A stretch of DNA of 64,000 nucleotides from Halosimplex aquaticum (GTDB taxonomy: Archaea > Halobacteriota > Halobacteria > Halobacteriales > Haloarculaceae): the NCBI RefSeq assembly GCF_028747785.1, contig NZ_CP118158.1:2294001-2358000 (forward strand). Reading direction: 5' to 3'. How positions within the stretch are numbered: the first letter of the stretch is position 1; each line of letters opens with the position of its first letter. A model generated the notes under the pieces. It did no database searches. It was not told where the DNA came from and was given only the letters and a program-made list of their open reading frames with translations. Made by a program: the position numbers and the translations under genes. This document shows positions 36,945-46,046 of the stretch, piece by piece.

Positions 36945-37219
36945 CGCTGCATGTACAGTGAATACATGATGACTGCTAAACCGACAGCCAAGAAGAGACT
37001 ATTGATGAAGACGCCAGTTTCGAGTGAGACGGCGAAGAACTGGTTTGCGGCGCCGGAGACGAGTGCGCCGAGTGTGATGACACCGAACCCGACGCCGAGG
37101 ACTCCAAGCGATGAGTCTCTCGCCCGTTGATAGGCTCTAAATGCGATTATAGTAATTCCGCCACCTAACAGAAGGATGACGGACTTTACGACGGCGATCG
37201 CGATCAATATATCGTTCAT
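36941..37219 (-). CDS. Three-helix membrane protein, DUF7521-like (92 aa)
   Basis: Almost entirely hydrophobic: AVVKSVILLLGGGITIIAFR, LGVLGVGFGVITLGALVSG and NSLFLAVGLAVIMYSLYMQR. It is translationally coupled (4-bp overlap) to a winged-helix gene, a pairing seen repeatedly in haloarchaea. The membrane partner may tether or modulate the regulator. Confidence 0.65.
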   Translation of the reverse strand: MNDILIAIAVVKSVILLLGGGITIIAFRAYQRARDSSLGVLGVGFGVITLGALVSGAANQFFAVSLETGVFINSLFLAVGLAVIMYSLYMQR

Positions 37220-37608
37220 AGCTCATCCCCCATTGCAGACCAGATGTCCTCGAGCCGTTCGTCAGCAGTGCGTTGGGGTCGATCAATTGTGACCGAAATA
37301 CAATCGTTCTGGTCTATCGATATCATTACGTTGTCGAAATCTCGCTGGTACTTGGTCGTCCGTCCGCCCCCCGGAGTGATGATGTCCCGCTCACGGAGGA
37401 GGTCCGCTGAACCGAGGAGATCAAGTTTCCGATACAGCGTCGATTTGGGGATATCGCAGGCGTCGATGAGTTCGGTCGCAGTCATGGGTTCAGCTGTTTC
37501 CCGGAGAACCGCCCGACATTCGGGGTCGTCCAGCGCATCGAGTACGTCCGTCAGAGACGTATCATCCGGCGACAGCGCTGAATTGTCCTCCATCATTCGA
37601 TCTTGCAT
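37216..37608 (-). CDS. Winged-helix transcription regulator (130 aa)
   Basis: An ArsR/TrmB-like wHTH: LDDPECRAVLRETAEPMTAT, then ELIDACDIPKSTLYRKLDLL as the recognition helix and RTTKYQRDF as the wing. It is the first gene of a three-gene operon with the membrane proteins downstream. The target is unknown. Confidence 0.75.
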   Translation of the reverse strand: MQDRMMEDNSALSPDDTSLTDVLDALDDPECRAVLRETAEPMTATELIDACDIPKSTLYRKLDLLGSADLLRERDIITPGGGRTTKYQRDFDNVMISIDQNDCISVTIDRPQRTADERLEDIWSAMGDEL

Positions 37609-37692
37609 CCGCTCTCGAATATGCTATCCGATTTCTTACGGGTCGCATTTGATTCCCTTTCTTATATCTCGGGCACTCCTGTCGACAGAAAC

Positions 37693-38661
37693 TCATCCCT
37701 CGTGATCGGCGTACACGTCAAGCAGTTCCTGGTACCGATCACGAATCGTCACTCGACATACGTCTGCAGCGGTACTGACGGCGTCCTGCGTGAGTTTCTC
37801 GTTTGTCAGATTGGCCGCGGCGTAGATGGCTGCTGCTGCCAATCCGGCTGGACTCCTGCCGCTGTGGATTTTGTCACGTTTCGCGACATCGAGTATCTCT
37901 CTGGCCAGGTGCTCTGCTTCGTCGCTGATTTCGAGCGAGGACGCGTACTGTGGAATATATTGAGTTGGGTCTTCTGGCTCTATCGCTAGTTCGAACTCTT
38001 TCTTGAGGTACAGATACGCTCGCTGGACCCGCTTTTTTGAAACCCGACTTACCTCCGCGAACTCAGTTACCCGTCGAGGAGCCCCGTGTTGGCGTACGGA
38101 TGCGTATAGCGCCGCCGTTGCCATTCCCTCGATGGACCGACCGATCACCAATTCTTCTTCGACCGCTCTGCGATAGAGAACGCCAGCGGTCTCACGGACC
38201 GGTTCCGATAGATCGAGTGCCGACGCCATCCGATCGATTTCACCGAACGCCTGTTTGAGGTTACGTTCCTGAGCGTCCTTCGCCCGGAACCGTTCGTCCC
38301 AGGTGCGTAATCGCTGCATCTGGGTCCGCTTCCGAGAGGATAACCGTTCCCCGTACGCATCTTTGTCTTGCCAGCCGATGTTGGTACTAAGCCCCTTGTC
38401 GTGCATGAGTTGGGTCGTCGGTGCCCCAACTCGACTCTTCTCGTCACCTTCTTCGCTATCGAAGGCACGCCACTCGGGACCATGGTCGATCGTATCTTCG
38501 TCTAGAACGAGGCCACATTCCGCACAGGTCGCTTCTCCACGGTCTTCGTGCTGGACAACCCGCCCCTGGCACTCCGGGCATGTCGTTCCAGCTAGTGATT
38601 CTTGGAACGTGTTAGACTGACGTGTTCGTCCGTTTTTGGAATCGTATTTTGTTTGTGTCAT
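37693..38661 (-). CDS. tfb: Transcription initiation factor IIB (TFB), 322 aa
   Basis: An archaeal TFB that bridges TBP and RNA polymerase. N-terminal zinc ribbon CPECQGRVVQHEDRGEATCA with CAEC, then the B-reader/linker (VGAPTTQLMHDKGLSTNIGW) and two cyclin repeats (RETAGVLYRRAVEEELVIGR; AREILDVAKRDKIHSGRSPA). Full length and intact. Haloarchaea carry several TFB paralogues with different promoter sets; one inside an accessory island may direct stress or island-specific transcription. Confidence 0.95.
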   Translation of the reverse strand: MTQTKYDSKNGRTRQSNTFQESLAGTTCPECQGRVVQHEDRGEATCAECGLVLDEDTIDHGPEWRAFDSEEGDEKSRVGAPTTQLMHDKGLSTNIGWQDKDAYGERLSSRKRTQMQRLRTWDERFRAKDAQERNLKQAFGEIDRMASALDLSEPVRETAGVLYRRAVEEELVIGRSIEGMATAALYASVRQHGAPRRVTEFAEVSRVSKKRVQRAYLYLKKEFELAIEPEDPTQYIPQYASSLEISDEAEHLAREILDVAKRDKIHSGRSPAGLAAAAIYAAANLTNEKLTQDAVSTAADVCRVTIRDRYQELLDVYADHEG

Positions 38662-38789
38662 TCTGGTGATCCAGGAGAGGTTGCACGGGCTTTGTTCCCT
38701 GTTACCACCAGTATCGGGGGTCTACAAAATGAGTAATGGGCGATGTCCCAGTTGTTGGGAATGCGCCAGCGAGCTATTATTACGCGTAG

Positions 38790-39560
38790 ATGACCAAATC
38801 GCACGTATCAGTGTTCAGTCCTACAAAGGGTGAGACGGAAGCATTTTCACGAGTTCGCTCTGTCGCGACTGCGATTGGACTCACGTACGGCTCCACGATC
38901 ATCGGCTCGATCGTCGTCGCCGTCGCGACCACGCTGTTGGCCGTGTTTGGACTCGATATCACAGCTCGTCCGTCGTTGCGCCTCGTGTTGAGTACAATCC
39001 TGTTGCAAGGAGTTACCTTTGGAGGGCTCTCTATCCTCTATCTCAGATTTCACGATTCTGGCTTCGACTTCGTCTCGTTCACGATTCCGGACAGGCGCGA
39101 TGTTGCTGTGACAGTCGCCGGAATAGTTACGCTCCTAGGCCTGCTTGTGGTGGCGTCGACGATCATCTCCTCGCTAGGAATCGAATCCGCACAGAATCGA
39201 ATCGTCACGATTGGTCAACAGAATCCAACGGTGTTTCTGCTGCTCATCCCTCTTTCGTTTCTGGTAGTCGGTCCAGGCGAGGAACTGTTATATCGAGGAT
39301 TGGTTCAGGGTACGCTTCGAGAGACGCTGCATCCGGCCCGTGCGATCGTTCTCGCAAGCGCCCTCTTCGCGTCGATCCATCTCTTCTCGCTGACCGGGGA
39401 AGGGAAACTAGTGTACGTCGGTATCGCATTCGCTCTAGCCCTGGTACTGGGCGCGACCTACGAGTACACCGACAACCTCGCTGTCCCGGCCGTGATTCAC
39501 GGTGCGTACAATGCGGTACAATTTGCGAGCGCATATCTGACGGCGACAGGCGGAACGTGA
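38790..39560 (+). CDS. CPBP-family intramembrane protease (256 aa)
   Basis: Seven or eight hydrophobic segments and the CPBP signature: GEELLYRGL (EExxxR), a His in FASIHLFSL, and HGAYNAVQF. These residues form the metal site of Rce1/CPBP proteases. Haloarchaeal members are abundant and their substrates unknown. It stands alone, divergent from tfb. Confidence 0.88.
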   Translation: MTKSHVSVFSPTKGETEAFSRVRSVATAIGLTYGSTIIGSIVVAVATTLLAVFGLDITARPSLRLVLSTILLQGVTFGGLSILYLRFHDSGFDFVSFTIPDRRDVAVTVAGIVTLLGLLVVASTIISSLGIESAQNRIVTIGQQNPTVFLLLIPLSFLVVGPGEELLYRGLVQGTLRETLHPARAIVLASALFASIHLFSLTGEGKLVYVGIAFALALVLGATYEYTDNLAVPAVIHGAYNAVQFASAYLTATGGT

Positions 39561-39769
39561 TAGCTCGACAATTATACGGGCGGCAAAATTACTCTCACCA
39601 CCGCGGAATGACATACTTCTCGCAGTGAATGGTGAGAATCTTTCCTCGGAAATTAGAGATTTACCTGCGATGTCCATCCGGCTGTTGCCGAACATATCCA
39701 CGCGCTGTCCCGTGAATTAGGACACCGCCATTCCCCTATGTTGGGGCTTTACAAAACGTCGAACGTATC

Positions 39770-40924
39770 ATGACTAAACGTTTCGGTGCCCCCGGAACCG
39801 GGCTGTCGCGACGGGAATTTCTCGCTGCAACCGGCGTGACCAGCGTGTCGGCGCTGGCGGGCTGTCAGACAAGCGGCGCTGACGAACCAGCAGCAACTTC
39901 GGACACTCCAACTGAAACACAGGCAACATCGGCTGACCTCCCCTACACCAGTCCTCCAACGGTGGTCAACGTCGACGAGCAAGGAGGCGAGGTGACGATG
40001 CGAACTCAGCAGGCGCAACACGCCCTCCACCCGCTCGAAACGATGGGTGGCCCAGTCGAGTTCCCCCGTGTCTGGGCATTCCAGGCCGATGATAACGATC
40101 CCAGCGTGCCAGGTCCCATCCTACGAACGACGGAAGGCAACGCAATGGAAGTCACACTCGACAACACCGACGGCCGCCGCCCGCACACAATTCATTTTCA
40201 CGGTGTCCGCAAGACATGGGAGAACGACGGCGTTCCGACGACGACGGGAATCCAGGTCCCTCCAGGTGAGTCGCATACCTACGAGATCCCAGCCAACGTC
40301 CCGGGAACACACTTCTACCACTGTCACTTCCAGACCCACCGCCACATCGACATGGGGATGTACGGGATCTACCGGGTAGACCCCGAAGGCTACGAACCAG
40401 CCGACCGCGAATACTTCATGACGATCAAAGACTGGGATTCCCGAGTCCCGAGGAAGTGGGCCGGTGAGGCAGACTTCACGTATGACTCGGCCAGTCGAAA
40501 TTCTGACGTGTTCACCGTCAACGGGAAGAGCGCGCCACGGACGCTACACCCCGAACAGGGCTCACCAATCATCGTCGAGGAGGGTGATTCTGTACGTGTC
40601 CACCTCGTCAACGGTGGATACATGTCTCACCCGATGCATATCCACAACCACCGCTTCCAGCGCGTCGAAAAGGACGGCGGGACGATTCCGGAGGCTGCCC
40701 GACACGACATGGACGTCACGAACGTCGCCCCTGCTGAACGACACACGATCGAATTCACAGCCGATGCGGACCCCGGCATCTATCTCATGCACTGTCACAA
40801 GGTCAACCACGTTATGAACGGGACCTTCTATCCCGGCGGTATGCTCACCGGAGTGGTCTATCGGTCCGTTATGGATACGGACATCTTCCAACAGCTCATG
40901 GAGTACGCGGGCTACTCCGAGTAA
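39770..40924 (+). CDS. Two-domain multicopper oxidase, Tat lipoprotein (384 aa)
   Basis: Twin-arginine signal with lipobox: SRREFLAATGVTSVSALAGC. Copper ligands appear as TIHFHG, HFYHCHFQTH, HPMHIHNH and MHCHKVNH followed by GGM, covering type 1, 2 and 3 sites. It is anchored outside the cell and could oxidise Cu(I) or phenolic substrates, giving copper tolerance. It is shorter than the three-domain laccase LccA of Haloferax. A TATA-like CTTTACAAAA lies about 20 nt before the ATG. The copper-protein gene at 41.9-42.5 kb supports a copper role for this segment. Confidence 0.88.
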   Translation: MTKRFGAPGTGLSRREFLAATGVTSVSALAGCQTSGADEPAATSDTPTETQATSADLPYTSPPTVVNVDEQGGEVTMRTQQAQHALHPLETMGGPVEFPRVWAFQADDNDPSVPGPILRTTEGNAMEVTLDNTDGRRPHTIHFHGVRKTWENDGVPTTTGIQVPPGESHTYEIPANVPGTHFYHCHFQTHRHIDMGMYGIYRVDPEGYEPADREYFMTIKDWDSRVPRKWAGEADFTYDSASRNSDVFTVNGKSAPRTLHPEQGSPIIVEEGDSVRVHLVNGGYMSHPMHIHNHRFQRVEKDGGTIPEAARHDMDVTNVAPAERHTIEFTADADPGIYLMHCHKVNHVMNGTFYPGGMLTGVVYRSVMDTDIFQQLMEYAGYSE

Positions 40925-41042
40925 ATACCTACATCAAACGTGAAAATGATAGAAATCGGGTGAACTGATTTCAGTTGTGACCACAGTTGAGGTCACCCTT
41001 TCCAAGGAATATCTTGGAATGCGTCTTCGAGGAGGATGGTGA

Positions 41043-41819
41043 CTAAGCCAGGATACGGAGAAGCTGTTGCTCATATCGGTGAATGATCTCAATAACTTTG
41101 GTGAATGTAGCTAATACTGGATAACTGATTTCCAAAGTTTCGTACAGGTACGAACAGAGACCGGGGCAGCCACGTTCATCTGATGACCGTTCAGAATGGC
41201 GAGTATGGAGTTGGTCTTGTCGTCGTTGGAGCCACTCCTCGCATTCGTCGGTCAGTGATTGGAGCCTCTCAAATCGCCTGGTTAATTGAGTGGCCGAGAG
41301 ATCCTGTAATTCGTCGTCGTCAATCTCTATAATCGTGTCTCGAATCCCCCGGACTGTGGACTGTGCATCCGTGAGCGTCGAAAATTCGTTCTCAAGCGTT
41401 TCTAAAAAGAGCCGACGGTTATCGATACACCGCTGAGCAGCACCAAGTAGTCGCTGTTTGATAACCGGCGAAAAAGACGATGCCTTCGAGATCAAGAGCA
41501 GAACATCGGCCCCGAATTCCGTGCTGATACTCGCTTCTAACGAATCATCGTAGACATTGTCGTAGTGATCGACTGCCATCACGGTCTCACGATAATGCGG
41601 CTCTATCTCGTCACGGACAGACCGCTGCGCGTACGAGAGTCCCTGTTGCATTCCAACGGATGGCTGTTCGATCTGTGGAGTGGCTGTTTCGAGGCTCTGG
41701 ATGCGCTGGCGAAACCGTCGAAAAGCCCGACACTCGCATTCAACCTCGCGTCGCTCACGCCGAACGCTCTCGATAGCAGATTTCAGATACGCCGGCCAAG
41801 AAGGGCATCCAAGGGTCAT
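41043..41819 (-). CDS. Coiled-coil hypothetical protein (258 aa), DUF7260-like
   Basis: Predominantly helical and charged (RRERREVECECRAFRRFRQR; RRFERLQSLTDECEEWLQRR) with no membrane segment. It resembles the haloarchaeal DUF7260-type proteins of unknown function found in accessory DNA. It is separated from the multicopper oxidase by about 120 bp and convergent with it. Confidence 0.6.
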   Translation of the reverse strand: MTLGCPSWPAYLKSAIESVRRERREVECECRAFRRFRQRIQSLETATPQIEQPSVGMQQGLSYAQRSVRDEIEPHYRETVMAVDHYDNVYDDSLEASISTEFGADVLLLISKASSFSPVIKQRLLGAAQRCIDNRRLFLETLENEFSTLTDAQSTVRGIRDTIIEIDDDELQDLSATQLTRRFERLQSLTDECEEWLQRRQDQLHTRHSERSSDERGCPGLCSYLYETLEISYPVLATFTKVIEIIHRYEQQLLRILA

Positions 41820-41920
41820 AGCCAGCAGGTCAGATCATGTATTATGTCTGCAGTACAGTCAGTTTCGGCCATAGGGTTCACGGATAAGGCGTGTCCCAGA
41901 CCACGCCTGCGACTACTAAT

Positions 41921-42496
41921 CTATCCAGAGAACTCGCTGTACGAGACGCTACCTTGGTCGACGATGGTCTGACTCTCGGGAACCTCTCCATCCGGCGGCA
42001 TACTTCCTTCGGCAGGGCCACCTGGCTCCCCGACGACGATTCGGCCGACCATCCCCAGAGTCTTGTGTGGAATACAGAAGTAATCGTATGTTCCCGTGGT
42101 TTCGAACGTATGCTCGTACGTCGCACCCTGTTCGCTCAGAATCTCACTATTGAATGCTTCCGCTCCTTCAGGAATCCGAGTTACCGATGCTGAACTCGTC
42201 CCTTTCTTGTAGGCTGTTGCCGAGTGGCTCCCACTTTGGATTTCGAACGTGACCGTCTCCCCGGATTCGACGAACAGGCCGATCGGATCGAAATAATACT
42301 CGCTGCCCTCGGTGACCATCATAACCGTATTCGAACCTGCATTGGAGCCACCCGAGCCATCGGTCTCCTCCGTCTCGGTCGTGGTCGGCTCACCGTCACC
42401 ACCGTCTCCGTTCCCTGAACTACTGCATCCTGCGAGACTGGTTACGCCACCTGTAGCGAGAATTCCGGCTGTCTTGAGTATTCGTCGACGCTCCAT
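41921..42496 (-). CDS. Halocyanin-like blue copper lipoprotein (191 aa)
   Basis: A Tat/lipoprotein signal (RRRILKTAGILATGGVTSLA then GC), a Gly/Thr/Glu linker and a cupredoxin domain. Ligands: His in SGSHSATAY, Cys and His in YFCIPHKTLG, then Met. Such proteins carry electrons at the outer face of the membrane. Unlike canonical halocyanins it has a long C-terminal extension (PGGPAEGSMPPDGEVPESQT). A partner of the neighbouring multicopper oxidase is a reasonable inference. Confidence 0.85.
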   Translation of the reverse strand: MERRRILKTAGILATGGVTSLAGCSSSGNGDGGDGEPTTTETEETDGSGGSNAGSNTVMMVTEGSEYYFDPIGLFVESGETVTFEIQSGSHSATAYKKGTSSASVTRIPEGAEAFNSEILSEQGATYEHTFETTGTYDYFCIPHKTLGMVGRIVVGEPGGPAEGSMPPDGEVPESQTIVDQGSVSYSEFSG

Positions 42497-42564
42497 ACTT
42501 ATGTATCAAAGCCCCCGGTATAAGGGGTAAAGGCGGATTCCCACTACGTAGGACACCGCCTTCA

Positions 42565-42771
42565 TTTGACGTAGCGTTGACGTGTGACTACGTTATGACA
42601 ATGGGGTGCTCGACGCTCGAATTGGATGCGGACGAGGACGACGTCGACGTCCGTGACTGGGCCCTTGACGACCCCGACGGACAGGACCTCGACCGGGTAC
42701 GCGAGATTCGTGACGAGGTTCGAACGCGAGTGAATGGTCTCTTCGACGAAATCGACCGAGAACTCCCGTAG
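42565..42771 (+). pseudogene. ArsC-type low-molecular-weight phosphatase, C-terminal remnant
   Basis: The frame from about 42569 reads DVALTCDYVMTMGCSTLELD, then VRDWALDDPDGQDLDRVREI, which is the second half of a low-molecular-weight phosphatase/arsenate reductase (family blocks VTMGC and DPxGQDL). The CxxxxxR catalytic loop and N-terminus are missing, and only a TTG start is possible, so it is a decayed gene. It suggests an arsenic operon once stood here before the neighbouring transposase arrived. Confidence 0.75.
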
Positions 42772-42883
42772 ATCGTCCGAAGCGATGCTCTCACCGGTGG
42801 GAGGTTCCGACTGGGTTGCCGATGAAACTTCGTGACGGACGCAGATTGTATTGCTTGTTTGATTGGATATCGAGATCGCACAC

Positions 42884-44497
42884 ATGGTGTCCCAGAAGCC
42901 CTGGTTGACCAACGCCTACCTCGTCGGAATAGAACTCACAGCGGCACTCGACACCGACCAGTCCTTCTGCACGGCGCTTCGAACCGTTGACGTGCCGTTC
43001 GATCTCCTCGATGATGGCTATCCCGAGTGGCATCCAGGGCCGCGCTCGTTTGAGGGAATGGTTCGCTTGTTTCTCTACCGCGAACTCACCGGCGAGAGCT
43101 ATCGGGCCCTCGGACGGTATCCCGAACTCGCTGATGTCTTCGGCTTGGAGAAGATTCCCACCGAGTCGGTGCTCTCGCGGACGTGGCGCAACCGTTTTGA
43201 CGAGATGACTCGGGAATTCATCAGGACGGCTGCACATTACGTCGTCAAGGAAATCCACGATCGCGACCTGTCTGTGCCTGAAGTGCGGCCCAAAGCCGAG
43301 GTGGTGACACCAAAACGGGACCCGAGTGCGTTCTCTGACAAATCTGACCGAGATGCGGACGAATCTGAAGATTGCTTCACTGACGAGCAGATCCAGCGGA
43401 CGACACGGTTGGCCCGTTATCACGGGTTCGACGGGTTCGACTCCGGGCGGGCGGAGAACGCGACGTACGATGATACGCAGTTTTTCGAGTTGCAGACGTT
43501 CATGGGGATGGTCGGTTGTGGAGCGCCACAGGGTGCGACTCGTTTCCAATACCGGCGCGGCGAAGAGTACGGGCCCCACGGCGACACGCACTTGCGGGCG
43601 GTCAAACAGTTCGATACGGACGACTTGATCGAGGGGTTCGATCAGGCGAGCGACCGGTTGGTGTCGGTCATCGCCGAGGAAGCCTCGTTTCGCCGGCCGG
43701 TAACAGCGGCTATCGATATCACGACCATCCCCTACTACGGGGAGGTTCAGGAAATGCCGATGGTCAGCGGGGTACAGGAAGAGGACGAGCGGGCGTTCAA
43801 ATTCGCGACGCTTTCGATCGTCGGTGAGAACATCCCGCTGGTGCTGGCCATCGAACCCATCCGTGAGAGTTCGGCCTGGGACGATAACCAGTCCAACCAG
43901 ATCCACCGCGTCGTCCGGCTGCTGGTCCGGCGAGCGAAGGAACATGTGCCCATCGAGACGGTGCTCTGTGATCGGGAATTTGACTCGATGGACGTGTACC
44001 AGACGCTCTCGAACCTGGACGTGAACTACCTGATCCCGAAGCGGATCACGAGCACTGAGCAAGACGCTATCGAGACGATGGAGGCAGACGGTCGGGAGGT
44101 GGCGGTCGAACGGGCGTCGGTCGACGTCGATATCGGGTCGCACTCGATGCGGTTCCTGTACGTGCCGTCGACGAAAACGGATGGGACCGCCGTGTTCGCG
44201 ACGAATCTGAACGTCGGGCCCGAAGAAGCAGCGGCGTTCTGTCACCGGTACAGCCGCCGCTGGCAGATCGAAACCGAGTACAAGTCCATCAAGAACGACT
44301 TCTTGGCGAAGACCTCCTCGAAGGATTACCGCGTGAGGCTGTTCTACTTCGTGTTCGCGGTGTTGTTACACAACATCTGGCGGCTCACCGACTTCCTGTT
44401 GAAGGCCGCCGTCGACGGGCCGATGGATTATGCGCCTGTATTGACTGCCGGCGAGGTCGTGGAATTAGTGTCCGCAGACCTCATACCGGCTGATTAA
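42884..44497 (+). CDS. Large DDE transposase, IS4-superfamily type (537 aa)
   Basis: Catalytic blocks are the Asp in TAAIDITTIPYYG, the Asp in VLCDREFDSMDVY, and YSRRWQIETEYKSIK with the Y-R-E-K signature of the IS4 superfamily. ATG at 42884 (MVSQKPWLTNAYLVG) is preferred over a TTG 7 codons earlier. Intact and probably functional. IS ends could not be fixed: GTTGCC-containing stretches near 42819 and (reversed) near 44560 are possible imperfect terminal repeats, without a clear duplication. Confidence 0.88.
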   Translation: MVSQKPWLTNAYLVGIELTAALDTDQSFCTALRTVDVPFDLLDDGYPEWHPGPRSFEGMVRLFLYRELTGESYRALGRYPELADVFGLEKIPTESVLSRTWRNRFDEMTREFIRTAAHYVVKEIHDRDLSVPEVRPKAEVVTPKRDPSAFSDKSDRDADESEDCFTDEQIQRTTRLARYHGFDGFDSGRAENATYDDTQFFELQTFMGMVGCGAPQGATRFQYRRGEEYGPHGDTHLRAVKQFDTDDLIEGFDQASDRLVSVIAEEASFRRPVTAAIDITTIPYYGEVQEMPMVSGVQEEDERAFKFATLSIVGENIPLVLAIEPIRESSAWDDNQSNQIHRVVRLLVRRAKEHVPIETVLCDREFDSMDVYQTLSNLDVNYLIPKRITSTEQDAIETMEADGREVAVERASVDVDIGSHSMRFLYVPSTKTDGTAVFATNLNVGPEEAAAFCHRYSRRWQIETEYKSIKNDFLAKTSSKDYRVRLFYFVFAVLLHNIWRLTDFLLKAAVDGPMDYAPVLTAGEVVELVSADLIPAD

Positions 44498-45014
44498 TCC
44501 GGTTCCGGGCTCGAACGCTCGTGATCGGTGTGAGTGGCGACGCTGTCTAACGGGTCGTCAGGCAACACATCTTCTGACGAATATAGTATAATGTCATGGT
44601 TAGGCAGTGATACAGTTTGAATTTGGGGTGGTTTTCGAGCGTTCATTTCTGAATAAGCCGTTGAATTTCATCATCCTCCGAAACTGTGGGCAGAGCGAGG
44701 CCCGAGATTTTGTATAGCGATATACGATATACAAATTCCTGTAGTGCGGTATTCCAACCGTAAGAGACTCTAGACTCCCGAATTCTCCCGAAGGTGCGAA
44801 TACAGAAAGTGGTCCTGATTATGCCAATAATCACGACCACTTTGAAGTACCCCGCCGCCGTCGGTGAAGCACGAATGCTGCAACCGCCTCACGACGGCGC
44901 TTCCCCCGGGGTAGAACTGCCAAGAAGGGGGTTCGAGATTTCTCTGACTCTCCTCAGCCGAGGTCGAGGCGATGGCGAAGAAACGCATTCGATATAGAAC
45001 TAATGACCTCTACC
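44498..45014. other. 517-bp interval without a recognised gene
   Basis: Probably holds the right end of the upstream IS (possible inverted-repeat remnant near 44560). CGAACGCTCG near 44511 is mirrored by CGAGCGTTC near 44636. A minus-strand open frame (44643-44840) ends in an acidic KISGLALPTVSEDDEIQRLI stretch and could be a gene fragment; no assignment. Confidence 0.45.
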
Positions 45015-45044
45015 TATATTAAGACAAAGCGCGAACGGTGTTGT

Positions 45045-45584
45045 ATGTCCGAAGACGAATCGAACTCCGAGGACCTGATGGAACGCCAGACCACAGGTGA
45101 AGACCGCGTGAGGATGACCGCCCGGCAGCTTTCGGAGCCTCAGACGGCTAACTGGATCGCCTCGGAAGCGGGCTGGTCACACGAGCCGACCAAACGCGTC
45201 CTCGATCGGCTCGTCGATGATGGCATCCTCCACCGTGACGAAAGCGGGACTCACACCACATATTACCCTGATTACCGCCGCCAAGCGATGCAGGAGGCGA
45301 TGCGGCTTCGAGACAGCGGACACACTGTCGAAGAGCTCACGGACCGTCTCGCCGATATGAAGGCGGAGATCCGCGACTGGGAGAATGAATTCGAGGTCGA
45401 GTCACCGAACCAGCTTCGCGGGACGCTCGCTGACGAGTCTCTTGACGCTGAGGAGGAAGACCGTCGCCGTAAGATTGCCCGCGAGTGGGAGCACCTTCAG
45501 CGGCGTATCCAGATCGTTGGCTTCGCCATCCGCGAATGGGACTTCCTCGCTCCGACGACAGAGCCCGCTGAGGCCAGCAGCTAA
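45045..45584 (+). CDS. Winged-helix protein, DUF7342-like (179 aa)
   Basis: ATG at 45045 (MSEDESNSEDLMERQTTGED) is chosen because a CCTATATTAAG element lies 20-30 nt upstream. The wHTH covers MTARQLSEPQTANWIASEAG to GILHRDESGTHTTYYPDY, then two long helices. It resembles regulators that sit in front of a small hypothetical gene on haloarchaeal plasmids. Leads a three-gene operon with an integrase. Confidence 0.72.
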   Translation: MSEDESNSEDLMERQTTGEDRVRMTARQLSEPQTANWIASEAGWSHEPTKRVLDRLVDDGILHRDESGTHTTYYPDYRRQAMQEAMRLRDSGHTVEELTDRLADMKAEIRDWENEFEVESPNQLRGTLADESLDAEEEDRRRKIAREWEHLQRRIQIVGFAIREWDFLAPTTEPAEASS

Positions 45585-45587
45585 CGA

Positions 45588-46046
45588 ATGTCGGTCCCGC
45601 ATCCAGGTGGTGATCCGAACGCGAACCTCTACGCCCAATTGAAGCGGGACGTCCTCGACCGTGTTCCCCAGATCACGGCCGTCGAGTACGTTCCTGACGA
45701 TATCGAGGCCAAGCAGCTGCGGGCGATTTTCGATCCGGCCCGTCTGGATCCCCCGACAGGCCCTGATTCGCCGGAACTGACCGTCAAGTGGTATCGGCAG
45801 GACCCTCACGATTGGTTCCGTATCAACTACACCGACCCGAACACGGGCTTTCACGCCGGCTGGCACCAGGATGAGGACCATCCCGATCTCGGACGGGCGC
45901 ATTTCCAGTACTCAGTCGCCGATACGGAGGACCGTTGGGGGATTACATTCGAACACGAGACCCCTTCCCTGGTTCTCTGGGAAATCGTCGAAGAGCTCCT
46001 CGAGGACGTCCGTCCGACCTACCAGTACGCGAACGAGGAACCATGA
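45588..46046 (+). CDS. Hypothetical partner of the wHTH protein (152 aa)
   Basis: Starts MSVPHPGGDPNANLYAQLKR; mixed alpha/beta with LTVKWYRQDPHDWFRINYTD and an aromatic-rich middle. It begins 3 bp after the wHTH gene and overlaps the integrase ATG by 4 bp. The two-gene wHTH plus this protein layout looks like a toxin-antitoxin or regulator-effector pair, but no family evidence supports a toxin function. Confidence 0.6.
   Translation: MSVPHPGGDPNANLYAQLKRDVLDRVPQITAVEYVPDDIEAKQLRAIFDPARLDPPTGPDSPELTVKWYRQDPHDWFRINYTDPNTGFHAGWHQDEDHPDLGRAHFQYSVADTEDRWGITFEHETPSLVLWEIVEELLEDVRPTYQYANEEP

Noticed and set aside
42791..44245. 484-aa minus-strand ORF opposite the large transposase
   Set aside because: Arginine/histidine-rich shadow frame; the plus strand shows the complete DDE transposase motifs.
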